A stretch of DNA of 64,000 nt, taken from assembly GCA_016926625.1 (NCBI GenBank), contig JAFGOE010000030.1, positions 1 to 64,000 on the forward strand. The letters are read 5' to 3'. The translations under genes and the position numbers were made by a program. Position 1 is the stretch's first letter; each line of letters starts with the position of its first letter. Below the pieces are notes generated by a model, which saw only the letters and a list, made by a program, of their open reading frames with translations, was not told the origin of the DNA and made no database searches. This stretch comes from Candidatus Zhuqueibacterota bacterium. GTDB lineage: Bacteria > Zhuqueibacterota > Zhuqueibacteria > Thermofontimicrobiales > Thiofontviventaceae. Shown piece after piece: positions 1 through 9,251 of the stretch.

Positions 1-78
1 CACGAATCAAGATCAAAAAGATTCAGACAAAAAAATAGCCGTAATATCATCATTTTTAAGATGATTACGGCTTGTTTA

Positions 79-153
79 TGGCGTCCCCAGGGGGAGTCGA
101 ACCCCCGTTGCAGGATTGAAAATCCTGAGTCCTTACCACTAGACGATGGGGAC
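79..153 (-). tRNA. tRNA-Glu (anticodon TTC), CCA encoded
   Basis: Reverse complement gives GTCCCCATCGTCTAGTGGTAAGGACTCAGGATTTTCAATCCTGCAACGGGGGTTCGACTCCCCCTGGGGACG-CCA. Acceptor stem GTCCCCA/TGGGGAC; anticodon loop TTTTCAA. Confidence 0.95.
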
Positions 154-222
154 GGGTAGAAAAATTTAATCGCTAAATATAATAGTTTTATTTTTAAAAA
201 GCAAGAAAAAAATAAATAACCA

Positions 223-861
223 TCACGACTGCCTTAAATTTATGAGCACCAGGTAAACGCCCATCACGATGATGCTCGCCGGGAATAGTATCACTGCAAT
301 CATCGTGTCCCATGTCCTGGACAATATGAAAAATGAACCGATCGTCACGATCGCTGCGGGATAAATAGCCCAGCGTAAGCGACGCCTCTCATGTCGCATG
401 AAATATAAATACCAAAAAATACAACCAATACCGAACACGAACACAAACCATAAACTGCTACCCTGTAATAACCGAAATATGTCCAATATGTACATCGTCG
501 CGAAGATGAAGAACAAACCGCCAGGAAATACTGGCCAGAGCGGGGCCGACTTCCTGAAATGGATGCGGAAGAAATAGACGCTGATTAAAAGTAGTACGAG
601 CGCAATGAATATTTCGTTCGCGATCGGATAAATGGAATCTATAATGAAAATTATCCCAAATATCAAAAATAAAATGGATGCATAATCGCTTAATCTCTTG
701 TTATTATAATGCTTGCGGCGTAACAATATGATCAACGACATGAAAATAAACAACGATCCTATAATCGTCTTGATCGTAACGTCAACGATCCCATGCTGCT
801 CCAATAGCAATATCCCACCAAAAAAGATTAAAAATAAACCGATTATCCTGGACCTGGTCAT
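223..861 (-). CDS. multi-pass membrane protein, LiaF/LiaI-type transmembrane region-like
   Basis: 212 aa with many hydrophobic helices; N-terminus 'RIIGLFLIFFGGILLLEQHGIVD' resembles LiaI/LiaF TM repeats. Confidence 0.6.
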   Translation of the reverse strand: MTRSRIIGLFLIFFGGILLLEQHGIVDVTIKTIIGSLFIFMSLIILLRRKHYNNKRLSDYASILFLIFGIIFIIDSIYPIANEIFIALVLLLISVYFFRIHFRKSAPLWPVFPGGLFFIFATMYILDIFRLLQGSSLWFVFVFGIGCIFWYLYFMRHERRRLRWAIYPAAIVTIGSFFILSRTWDTMIAVILFPASIIVMGVYLVLINLRQS

Positions 862-986
862 GTAATACGCTCCTTTCCGTGCGAATTAATTGAATTACCA
901 CCCTATAAAATAAACGATTTACCAGAAAAACGGTTTCAACAAATAATTTTACTTGTACTTCCATAATTATTTTTATATATTTTTAT

Positions 987-1517
987 ATGAGAACTCGGTT
1001 AAAAAAAGGTTATACACAAATCTATACCGGTGATGGTAAGGGTAAAACGACCGCTGCGTTCGGTCTGGCGTTAAGAGCATCCGGACACGGACTCAAAACC
1101 TATATCGGCCAGTTCATGAAAGGCCAGCACTACGGTGAACATGATGCGTTTAGTTCGATACCTCTGGTGACGATCGAACTCTACGGCAAGGATACCTTTA
1201 TCCATATCGATCGTAAAAGCGATGAGGACGTCGCCATGGCGAACCGTGGTTTGGTGAAAGCCAGAACCGCCATGCTCAGCGATGAATACGATATCATCAT
1301 CCTCGATGAAGTTCTGGTCGCCATCCATTTCGGTCTGCTCTCCCTCAAGCAAATCATCGGGTTCATCGACGAGAAACCGGACACTGTCGAGCTGATTTTA
1401 ACCGGTCGACGTGCTCCTGCTCAGCTCATCGAGAAGGCCGACCTGGTAACCGAAATGAAGGAGATAAAACATTACTATCAGACCGGTGTGCAAGCCCGCG
1501 ATGGGATTGAGAGATGA
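987..1517 (+). CDS. cobO: cob(I)yrinic acid a,c-diamide adenosyltransferase (CobO/BtuR/CobA family)
   Basis: P-loop 'YTQIYTGDGKGKTTAAFGLALRASGHG', 'DIIILDEV', 'LILTGRRAPAQLIEKADLVTEMKEIKH'. Confidence 0.92.
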   Translation: MRTRLKKGYTQIYTGDGKGKTTAAFGLALRASGHGLKTYIGQFMKGQHYGEHDAFSSIPLVTIELYGKDTFIHIDRKSDEDVAMANRGLVKARTAMLSDEYDIIILDEVLVAIHFGLLSLKQIIGFIDEKPDTVELILTGRRAPAQLIEKADLVTEMKEIKHYYQTGVQARDGIER

Positions 1518-1672
1518 TCATCCATGTTGTCTCTGATGACGCTCAACTGCTCCGGATCTCATCTCTGATAAAAAAGCGGAATGAGGCGGAGTTTTATGAT
1601 GAGTCAGCCTCAACCGTAATCATCACGTGTCTTAGAACAGATGAAAATCCCAAATCGAGGGAACTCATGTGA
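1514..1672 (+). CDS. small ORF (52 aa), overlaps cobO stop by ATGA
   Basis: atgatcatccat...ctcatgtga, translating to MIIHVVSDDAQLLRISSLIKKRNEAEFYDESASTVIITCLRTDENPKSRELM; not in the ORF track. Confidence 0.3.
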   Translation: MIIHVVSDDAQLLRISSLIKKRNEAEFYDESASTVIITCLRTDENPKSRELM

Positions 1673-1745
1673 TGGAGCTTCCTCCTTACCTACGATGTTC
1701 GGAGACGCTCATCTGAAGCTTTACTATAAAAAGTGAGTCGTGCTG

Positions 1746-4700
1746 ATGAAACGTAGCTATTTCATTGTATTTATTATTTTTCTTACCTCCTTTATCTACT
1801 GTGCATCTGCCGCAAGCTCTATTCAACCCTATATTCAGGTGACGAGCGTACAAATTCAGATGAGAGATAAACCATCCGCCTCAGCAGATATTATCGCATC
1901 GATCCCCAGCAATACGATCCTGCAGTATCTGGGAAAGAACAACAATTGGCTGCATGTGCAAATACCAAAGAGACAAGATGGTTATATCGACCTCAACACC
2001 ACCAAGTTCGTTCATTACAAAAATATCGAACTGTTGACCACTTCACTTATTTTAGAGGGACCTGACGCAAGTTATCGCGCTATAGGTCAGGCCAATAGAG
2101 GTGCTGATCTGAAAGTGATAGGGGAGGAGTCGCAATATTACCTCGTGGTGGTCAGAGACAATCAACTGGGATGGATCGATATCCGGGATACCCAGGAGAC
2201 AAGCACACTGGATTTCGTGCAAATCGATTCCGATACGAAAACGAATGTCGCCCCATACGACGCTGCCCCCCAATTCAGCACCATGAAAGCAGGTACAAAA
2301 GCTCTCAAACTCGATGAGATCGAAGGTTGGATACTCGTTGGCGACAGCAAGGGTATCAGCGGATGGATAAAAAGGAATCAGATGGCGGAGATCGACTATA
2401 CATTGAGCACGGTCACTTCCGCTAATCTAAGGGACGGTCCCAGCGCAAATTACAACGTGATCGGAATGCTGGAACCGCGTACTCCCTTGATTGTGATCCA
2501 GAAACAGAACGACTGGTACGATGTACAGACCCGGGAAGGATTGCGCGGATGGATCGCGGCATCCGCTGTCGGTCCCTACAGTCCGCCACAGGATACACCC
2601 GGCAGCGAAGCGCCTCCAGCCGATCAGCCGACACAACCGACCAAGCCGGGAGGCAGTTGGGGTGAATCAAATACCAACGCTCGCTATATGATACTGAATC
2701 AGAAGTCGGAGATCCGTCAGGGGTTCAGCACGGATTTCTATGTCCACACGACAGCACCAGAGGGCAGTATCGTTTTGGTGATCGGGTCCAGGGATGGATG
2801 GGCTCGTATTCGATATCAACCCCAAGGCAGGATCGGATGGATTCAGCAAGATCGACTCAAGGAGGTGCCGATTTATTTCACTAATTGTGAATGCAATATA
2901 AGACGGGGCTATAGCACCGATTTCGAAATCCTGCGCAGCGTACCGCCAGGAACTCCACTTGCAAAGCTTGATAGAGTCGTAGACGACTGGTATCGAATTT
3001 ACATGCCCGACGGCGTGATCGGATGGATACGAAACGATTTGATTACAGAAGAGAAGAATTTTTACATCACCAATCAGTTCGCAAACGTAAGAGACGGTGC
3101 CGGAATAGATAATACGAAAATCGCCACTCTGGAAGCCGCGAACGTCGTATCGGTCGTTAACAGACGCGGGGAATGGTATCAGATCAAATTTGCAGGCAAT
3201 TACGATGGCTGGATCATGAACGAACTGGTCTCCTATGTATACGATTATGGTGAAACCAATCAGGAGGTCACACTTTATAACGATCCCAACAAAAAGTCGA
3301 AATTATCGACCACTCTGCCCCAGGGTGCCGGCGTTTTTATTATCGGTCGCAATAACACCACGGTCCTCGTCCGCAACGCACAGCAAAAGGGCTGGATCGA
3401 TCTGGAATCGTTGGATCCTGCTTACATGAATACGCTGGGCAATTTTATCTCAAAAGCGAATATACTCGCGTCACCGTCACCAACACCATCACAACCCACT
3501 CCATCACAGCCGCAGCAACCGGATGTCACCACCCTGTACACCTATCAGGAAACGAACATAAGATTTGGGCCGGGACTCCAATACGCCGTACTCATCCGAT
3601 TAAAACCAGGCGCCGTGTTGAGTGTTATCTCGAAACAGGGCGACTGGTATAATGTGTCGATACTTCCTGGTGGGCAAACGGGTTACGTATTAGGCGATGT
3701 GGTCAGTAAGGAACGGGTGGAGGCAACCTCCGTTGCAGGCAGACCCTTTTATGTATCCCAAAATTTCGAACTGCTCGCCGAGCCAAATCATCAGTCGGCT
3801 AAAGTCGAGCGTCTGCAACGCAATAGCCAAGTCACCAGGATAACCGTCGATGGAGATTGGGCCCGCGTGACCACAGCGAATAATAAGGACGGATGGATAC
3901 CTAATTCACTATTGAAGGAGGAACCAGTCAAAGCTGTCGATTACGATTTGATTGATACTACGATCGATTACGGTATGGTGGAGACAACGGGCGAGGTTAA
4001 TCTGAGAGAAGGTGCCAGCGAATTGACAAAACGGATCGGGCGGATCCCGCGCGGTACAAGACTCAAAAAGTTAGGCTTTAAAGGCGCTTGGTATGATGTC
4101 GAAACCGATCAGGGGAGAGGTTATATCTCAAAAAATTACGCCAAAGATGTCACGTCCCGACCCGTCATCACACTCACGGAAGTAGAGATCAAGGAGACTC
4201 GAAGTCCCAATGCAGCGACGATCGGTAAATGGTACGCAGGCCGTGTCCTGGTACCAACGGATAAAGTGGGCAGTTGGTACGCTGTTCCCTCGAATGTGGG
4301 TGAAAAGGGATGGGTCAATGAGAAGGACGTCGCTGATTTAAAATTTCCTGAATTGTATGCGAAGAGTAACGTACCTGTACTCCGCGAACCACAGGCTGAT
4401 GGTACGGTAAATTTCACGCTAAGCGAAGGCGATATTGTGAGACCCGTCTATGAGATCACAAACTGGTATTTTATCAAATTAAGCGTTGATAAAGCCGGTT
4501 GGCTGCCTAAGGCATCGGTTGGTAATATGGCATTTCCAAAGATAAAAATCAGGTCCGATGCGAACGCGTATCGATACACGAGACAGGACGGAAATGTTGC
4601 CGGAAGCGTAAGAAAAAATGATGTGCTCCAGCCCGTGGCTAAAAGTGGTGCATGGTACAAGATTCCGCTAGGTCCGAACCAATACGGTTGGGTGTATGCT

Positions 4701-5294
4701 AATGTTTATGATGAAGTGCTGGAAGAAAATGTTGTGGTGGAACAGAACGCCTCTATTCATGAAGGACCCGGCCGAGAATACAAATTGAGCGGATTCGCCA
4801 ACACCGGGGAGGTCTATAAGAGCGTGGTGTCGAAGGGAGGATGGACACAAATCATCAAGGTAGATGGCGATATCGGCTGGATCGAGACGAAGACGACTAA
4901 ACGATTCGAATTTGATCCCACGACGATAAGCGAGACGATCGATGTGTACAGCGGGCCGGGAGAGCAGTTCAATGTAATAAAAACCGTACCCGCGAATACA
5001 AAATTGACTCGCGTGGATGAAACCGAAGGCTGGTTGAAGATTAAACTAAGCGACATCGATTACGGTTGGATTAAAAAAGAGGCTGATACGAGTGAGAGAG
5101 TCAAGATACGCGTCGTATTTACTATGGATATAACCGATATCAAAAGCGAAGCATCGGAAAACGCCACCAACGTAAAACGTGTGGAACCAGCAACCGACCT
5201 CTTGATTATCGGAGAAAGTGGGGATTGGTACAAGGTGCGGCTTACCAGGGATAATCTGGAAGGCTGGGTGCGCAAAGAGATGGTTTTCGAATAA
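1746..5294 (+). CDS. secreted protein made of about 17 tandem bacterial SH3 (SH3b)-like repeats
   Basis: Signal peptide 'MKRSYFIVFIIFLTSFIYCASA'; repeating unit of about 65-70 aa with 'NLRDGPSANYNVIGMLEPRTPLIVIQKQNDWYDVQTREGLRGWI'-type motif. Confidence 0.85.
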   Translation: MKRSYFIVFIIFLTSFIYCASAASSIQPYIQVTSVQIQMRDKPSASADIIASIPSNTILQYLGKNNNWLHVQIPKRQDGYIDLNTTKFVHYKNIELLTTSLILEGPDASYRAIGQANRGADLKVIGEESQYYLVVVRDNQLGWIDIRDTQETSTLDFVQIDSDTKTNVAPYDAAPQFSTMKAGTKALKLDEIEGWILVGDSKGISGWIKRNQMAEIDYTLSTVTSANLRDGPSANYNVIGMLEPRTPLIVIQKQNDWYDVQTREGLRGWIAASAVGPYSPPQDTPGSEAPPADQPTQPTKPGGSWGESNTNARYMILNQKSEIRQGFSTDFYVHTTAPEGSIVLVIGSRDGWARIRYQPQGRIGWIQQDRLKEVPIYFTNCECNIRRGYSTDFEILRSVPPGTPLAKLDRVVDDWYRIYMPDGVIGWIRNDLITEEKNFYITNQFANVRDGAGIDNTKIATLEAANVVSVVNRRGEWYQIKFAGNYDGWIMNELVSYVYDYGETNQEVTLYNDPNKKSKLSTTLPQGAGVFIIGRNNTTVLVRNAQQKGWIDLESLDPAYMNTLGNFISKANILASPSPTPSQPTPSQPQQPDVTTLYTYQETNIRFGPGLQYAVLIRLKPGAVLSVISKQGDWYNVSILPGGQTGYVLGDVVSKERVEATSVAGRPFYVSQNFELLAEPNHQSAKVERLQRNSQVTRITVDGDWARVTTANNKDGWIPNSLLKEEPVKAVDYDLIDTTIDYGMVETTGEVNLREGASELTKRIGRIPRGTRLKKLGFKGAWYDVETDQGRGYISKNYAKDVTSRPVITLTEVEIKETRSPNAATIGKWYAGRVLVPTDKVGSWYAVPSNVGEKGWVNEKDVADLKFPELYAKSNVPVLREPQADGTVNFTLSEGDIVRPVYEITNWYFIKLSVDKAGWLPKASVGNMAFPKIKIRSDANAYRYTRQDGNVAGSVRKNDVLQPVAKSGAWYKIPLGPNQYGWVYANVYDEVLEENVVVEQNASIHEGPGREYKLSGFANTGEVYKSVVSKGGWTQIIKVDGDIGWIETKTTKRFEFDPTTISETIDVYSGPGEQFNVIKTVPANTKLTRVDETEGWLKIKLSDIDYGWIKKEADTSERVKIRVVFTMDITDIKSEASENATNVKRVEPATDLLIIGESGDWYKVRLTRDNLEGWVRKEMVFE

Positions 5295-5360
5295 TAATTG
5301 TCTCATACCGTTTGACTTTCTGGAAATAACTCCCTTCAAGAAGAACAGGGCATGCTATTC

Positions 5361-5407
5361 ACAACAGATCCCTTGTAAAGTTATATTACAAGGGATCTGT
5401 TGTTTTT
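5361..5407 (+). terminator. Rho-independent terminator after the SH3-repeat gene
   Basis: acaacagatcccttgtaa-agttata-ttacaagggatctgttgt followed by T-run. Confidence 0.8.
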
Positions 5408-5518
5408 GGGTTTGGGGTTGTTGGAGTAGTTTACGTTCTATGCTAACGGACTCTGTTTCGGGCCGCTGCCATGAGTCTTGCAGAGCGAGGTCCGATGCAT
5501 AAATCGGTTTTTAGCCGT

Positions 5519-8086
5519 TTACTTCAGGTACACGATCTTCCTCACCAGGCGCTGTTCGCTTGTTGTTAACAGCATCACATAGGTACCACTGGCGACGGTA
5601 CTGCCTCTGTCATCTTTCCCGTTCCAATGAATTGTATAATTACCATGGCTTAACCTCTGATCGAGAAGCTTTCTGACTGGACGGCCATCGATCGATACGA
5701 TGGTGAGCGTGACTTCCTGCGAGCGGGTTACGGTGAACGCAATCTTAGTCTCGCTGTTGAATGGATTGGGATAGTTCTGGTATAATTCACATTGATCTGG
5801 CGGATTCGTCGCATCCCCAGATCCCGGAACATGGGTAGCAATTAGAACGTCGTCTTCATTGAGAACGGCTCGCTCTATATCGAATATATCGCGTTCAGGG
5901 AACTCGCTGGTCATGAAATGGATCGTCAACAGTTCTCCCCGGTGGCTTTCAGGATGTGCACTGGCCATGGCAATTCGGATCGTGTTATTCGTGATATGAT
6001 GAGCCGTAAGAAAATTGTCCGCATATGAAATCGCTGCAATATCTACCTCGTCGGGATTAAACTTGATATCCAATTCAACCGAGGCTACAGCGCTCTCGGT
6101 ATTGAGAAGGATCGGTATTTTATAGCTTGTTTCCTGATCCCGAGTTATATCACCCCACAACAGTTCGTTCACGGTCGAACTGTTCGCAGCGGCCAGAGCT
6201 TTGGTCAGTGTCGGCGGCAGCCAGTTTTGTGAAATATCCCCGTAGACCATGCCGATGAAATTTTGATTGAACAGATCGGTCGTTAACGGTTCATACATGA
6301 TGGCGTCCGGAGCAGTGTTCCAGTTCGTATCGGTTATGAGAAAGTTAGTCGGAACAAATCGCCATATATCCAGTTCGTCACTGGAAATCGGAAAACGTTC
6401 GATCGATCCCACCGAATACTGAAGAATGGCCGAAGCATCATACGCGCTTAAGGTGGCATCACCGGATACGTTCGCGGCGATCAATTGATACGGCGTTAAG
6501 CGGGTCACTTTCACGATGTGCTGTAAAAGCAGTGCTGCATCGAATGGCGTGATGCAGGTGCCTGCGTTACCCTGCAGGGACGGATGAAGCGAGTAATTCT
6601 CATAATGGATCTCGGTGAAGCTATATTTCCCCTCGTCGTCGGACAGCGTGGTTCTCGTCTGCTCTCCGATCAGATTCAATTGCACCTCCGGGATCGGCGT
6701 CTGCGTCCCCCCATAGGTGATCGTGCCGGTCAACTGCAGGCCATCGACTTCCATTCGCCCGTTTCGGGTCAGGAATGTCGGATCTCCCTCGTTTAACAGC
6801 ACATGGGTAAATTCTATCGCTGTTGTATCTCCTTCGCTGGCTTTCGGATTCACACGATATTGCAGATAGATAAGGATTCCGTCAGTTGTCAAGGGCTCAT
6901 ATCCTGCGATCGCAAAGCGGATCGTCCCTCCATCTACCATGGCTACGGGACTCTGCCAGTTATTGATGATTGTACCACTGGTGTGGACTCCCAACGGTTG
7001 CAAGACATTTGTGTCACAGCTAACATGAAATAATCCTGAGATAATCGAAGACGTTTGAACGTTGGAGATGGTCACCGGAATATCGATACGTTGGTTCAGT
7101 ATCCCGATCGTATCAGGCAAAAATAACCGGGCGGCGGAATTTCGATACAGATTCAGTTCGAGGTCTGACATCGTCTTGATGCTGATTGGGAAGTTGTGAG
7201 CATCGAGCAGTTTACATGTTGCTGCGTCAAACTTGATGCTGGTCATTCCTGAACTGAACGCCTTGAACGTAATGATCGCCGCTTCGCCGCTTCCGTTGAT
7301 GCCATTTGGCGAGAGCCGGACACCGCGCATATGCAACACTCTCCCTGAAGCGTTATCGATGACGGGGGGCGACCAGAATACGCTGCTCGTATTTTGTTCG
7401 CTTAATAATGATCCTTCTGATACCGATTTTACGCGGAGTATGCGTGGATCGTACTGTATCGATATATCAAACGAATGTAAATCGTACACTCTGGATATCT
7501 GTACGACTATGGTGAATTCATCGCCCTCAATAATCTTTGAGCTGGCGGCCATCAGATTCAATGAGGTGGTGATCACTTCATCGATCGGGAGCACGGCATT
7601 GGAGAGCTTGATCGCATCGCCTCCGAATCGCCTGCTATGAATTGTTTCCATCCATACCGTCTCAGGAATGAAATTCAATGATGCACTACCCCGTAATCCC
7701 AGGATGCGGATGTCTAAATTTACTAGTTCCAGATTTCTGCCGGATAACGAGTTTTTCCCGTCGCCCATGATCGAGACGTGAATGAACTGGTGGAATGAAT
7801 TCAGAGGAGGACTTACCTGAATGACCGTATCGATGGATATCGTGAAGCCATCCGGTAAATCCTTGCCGTCATCGTATCCAATAACGGCCAACATAGTGGA
7901 ATCGTAGGTCAGCGTAAATTCAATAGCTGACATGAGTGAGTCGGAAGTAAATATAAGGGGTAAAGAGACGCGCGACCCGGGTGAAACATTCGATTTCGGG
8001 TTGAGAGACAGTTTACTCACTTCCTGACCCATAATGACACCATGTGTCATCAATGCAATGAGGAATACAACGATTGATTTTCTCAT
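5519..8086 (-). CDS. secreted multi-modular protein: cohesin-like modules, dockerin-like segment, T9SS/FlgD-like C-terminal domain
   Basis: Start 'MRKSIVVFLIALMTHGVIMGQ' with upstream GGGAGA. Cohesin-like segments (e.g. 'SAIEFTLTYDSTMLAVIGYDDG'), dockerin-like 'ITPFDAALLLQHIV...NVSGDATLSAYDASAILQYSVG', C-terminus 'LYQNYPNPFNSETKIAFTV...GTYVMLL'. Confidence 0.82.
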   Translation of the reverse strand: MRKSIVVFLIALMTHGVIMGQEVSKLSLNPKSNVSPGSRVSLPLIFTSDSLMSAIEFTLTYDSTMLAVIGYDDGKDLPDGFTISIDTVIQVSPPLNSFHQFIHVSIMGDGKNSLSGRNLELVNLDIRILGLRGSASLNFIPETVWMETIHSRRFGGDAIKLSNAVLPIDEVITTSLNLMAASSKIIEGDEFTIVVQISRVYDLHSFDISIQYDPRILRVKSVSEGSLLSEQNTSSVFWSPPVIDNASGRVLHMRGVRLSPNGINGSGEAAIITFKAFSSGMTSIKFDAATCKLLDAHNFPISIKTMSDLELNLYRNSAARLFLPDTIGILNQRIDIPVTISNVQTSSIISGLFHVSCDTNVLQPLGVHTSGTIINNWQSPVAMVDGGTIRFAIAGYEPLTTDGILIYLQYRVNPKASEGDTTAIEFTHVLLNEGDPTFLTRNGRMEVDGLQLTGTITYGGTQTPIPEVQLNLIGEQTRTTLSDDEGKYSFTEIHYENYSLHPSLQGNAGTCITPFDAALLLQHIVKVTRLTPYQLIAANVSGDATLSAYDASAILQYSVGSIERFPISSDELDIWRFVPTNFLITDTNWNTAPDAIMYEPLTTDLFNQNFIGMVYGDISQNWLPPTLTKALAAANSSTVNELLWGDITRDQETSYKIPILLNTESAVASVELDIKFNPDEVDIAAISYADNFLTAHHITNNTIRIAMASAHPESHRGELLTIHFMTSEFPERDIFDIERAVLNEDDVLIATHVPGSGDATNPPDQCELYQNYPNPFNSETKIAFTVTRSQEVTLTIVSIDGRPVRKLLDQRLSHGNYTIHWNGKDDRGSTVASGTYVMLLTTSEQRLVRKIVYLK

Positions 8087-8702
8087 TTTCTCTCCCTGGA
8101 AAAATATAAATCCGGTCGATTGAGTCAACGCTGCAGAGGGGAGCATCGAACCCTCTTTAAGAACATCCTCAAGCATAGAGGAACCTCAATGCCTCTCCCA
8201 TCGGGGAAAACTGGCTTCTGCAGACACGTTAGGCATTATGGCGACGGACGATGGTCGCGACACCAGCCAGATTCACTGTCATCAATGTATTACCTGAACA
8301 AGCTCGAGCCTTCGTATATCAAATGCACGATGAGGTAATCGACCCAGAATACATATGTATTATTCCATAAATTACAAACTCCATGCCAGCCCACATACCA
8401 TCCATTCATGACCGGTTTGTAAAAAAAATATTAGAAAATATATTAATAAAAAATATAGAATTAATCATATAAAAACTATAATATTAATAATATCAGCTAC
8501 TTAGAATATTTTGATGAAAATTATTGAAAAATAAAGCAAAAAAAAGGGAAATAAACAAATTATGTACGAATTGGAATGAAAAATACTGCAGATCATGTCG
8601 TTAAAAATGGTATCATGGAGAGACAGTGTATCAGAATGAAGCATTATCAAAAACAATAAATTACGATTAATAGTAATAAGATAAATTCAGATTAAAATAA
8701 AA

Positions 8703-8735
8703 AAAGCTGAGATTTAAATTAACCTCAGCTTTTTC
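8703..8735 (-). terminator. Rho-independent terminator downstream of the HIT gene
   Basis: aaaaagctgag...ctcagctttttc stem with A/T flanks. Confidence 0.65.
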
Positions 8736-8763
8736 AAATATTTAATCTAAGAATAAAACAGTA

Positions 8764-9243
8764 CTAACTTTCGTAATATCGTTTCAATTTTTTGCATGTT
8801 TCCTCGAGGGCTTCGGAAATGACCTTTGTATGACCGACGACGGGCATAAAGTTCATGTCGCCGTTCCATCGGGGGACGACATGAAAGTGGAGATGGTCTT
8901 TGACGCCGGCGCCTGCGACCGAACCAAGGTTCATTCCGATGTTGAAGCCATGTGGATTTAATGCTTTATTGATAACCTGAATCGATTTGGATACAAGGTT
9001 CATCATTTCTAAATATTCATCCTGGCTCAGGCTCGTTAAGTCGCTCGTGTGGCGATAGGGGACGACCATGACATGTCCGTTATTATACGGATAGTAGTTC
9101 ATGATAACGTAACATGTTTCTCCTCTGAACGGAATCAGATTCGCCTGATCGTCATGCTCTGCAGGTTTATCACAGAAAATGCAACCATCGCCTTTAGGTT
9201 GGAGAATGTAGTCGATCCTCCATGGAGCCCATAACATATCCAT
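8764..9243 (-). CDS. HIT family hydrolase (AP4A phosphorylase-like)
   Basis: 'MDMLWAPWRIDYI', 'CIFCDKP', HIT motif 'KDHLHFHVVPRWNGD'. Confidence 0.92.
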   Translation of the reverse strand: MDMLWAPWRIDYILQPKGDGCIFCDKPAEHDDQANLIPFRGETCYVIMNYYPYNNGHVMVVPYRHTSDLTSLSQDEYLEMMNLVSKSIQVINKALNPHGFNIGMNLGSVAGAGVKDHLHFHVVPRWNGDMNFMPVVGHTKVISEALEETCKKLKRYYES

Positions 9244-9251
9244 CGTCTGGA

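Noticed and set aside
8372-8388. Sigma-54-like TGGCATG-GAGT-TTGTA on the minus strand
   Set aside because: The -12 box is TTGT rather than TTGC and it lies almost 300 bp upstream of the cohesin-type gene; too weak to call.
8338-8760. AT-rich ORF-free stretch as a possible origin or insertion scar
   Set aside because: No DnaA boxes, terminal repeats or target-site duplications seen; probably an ordinary intergenic region.
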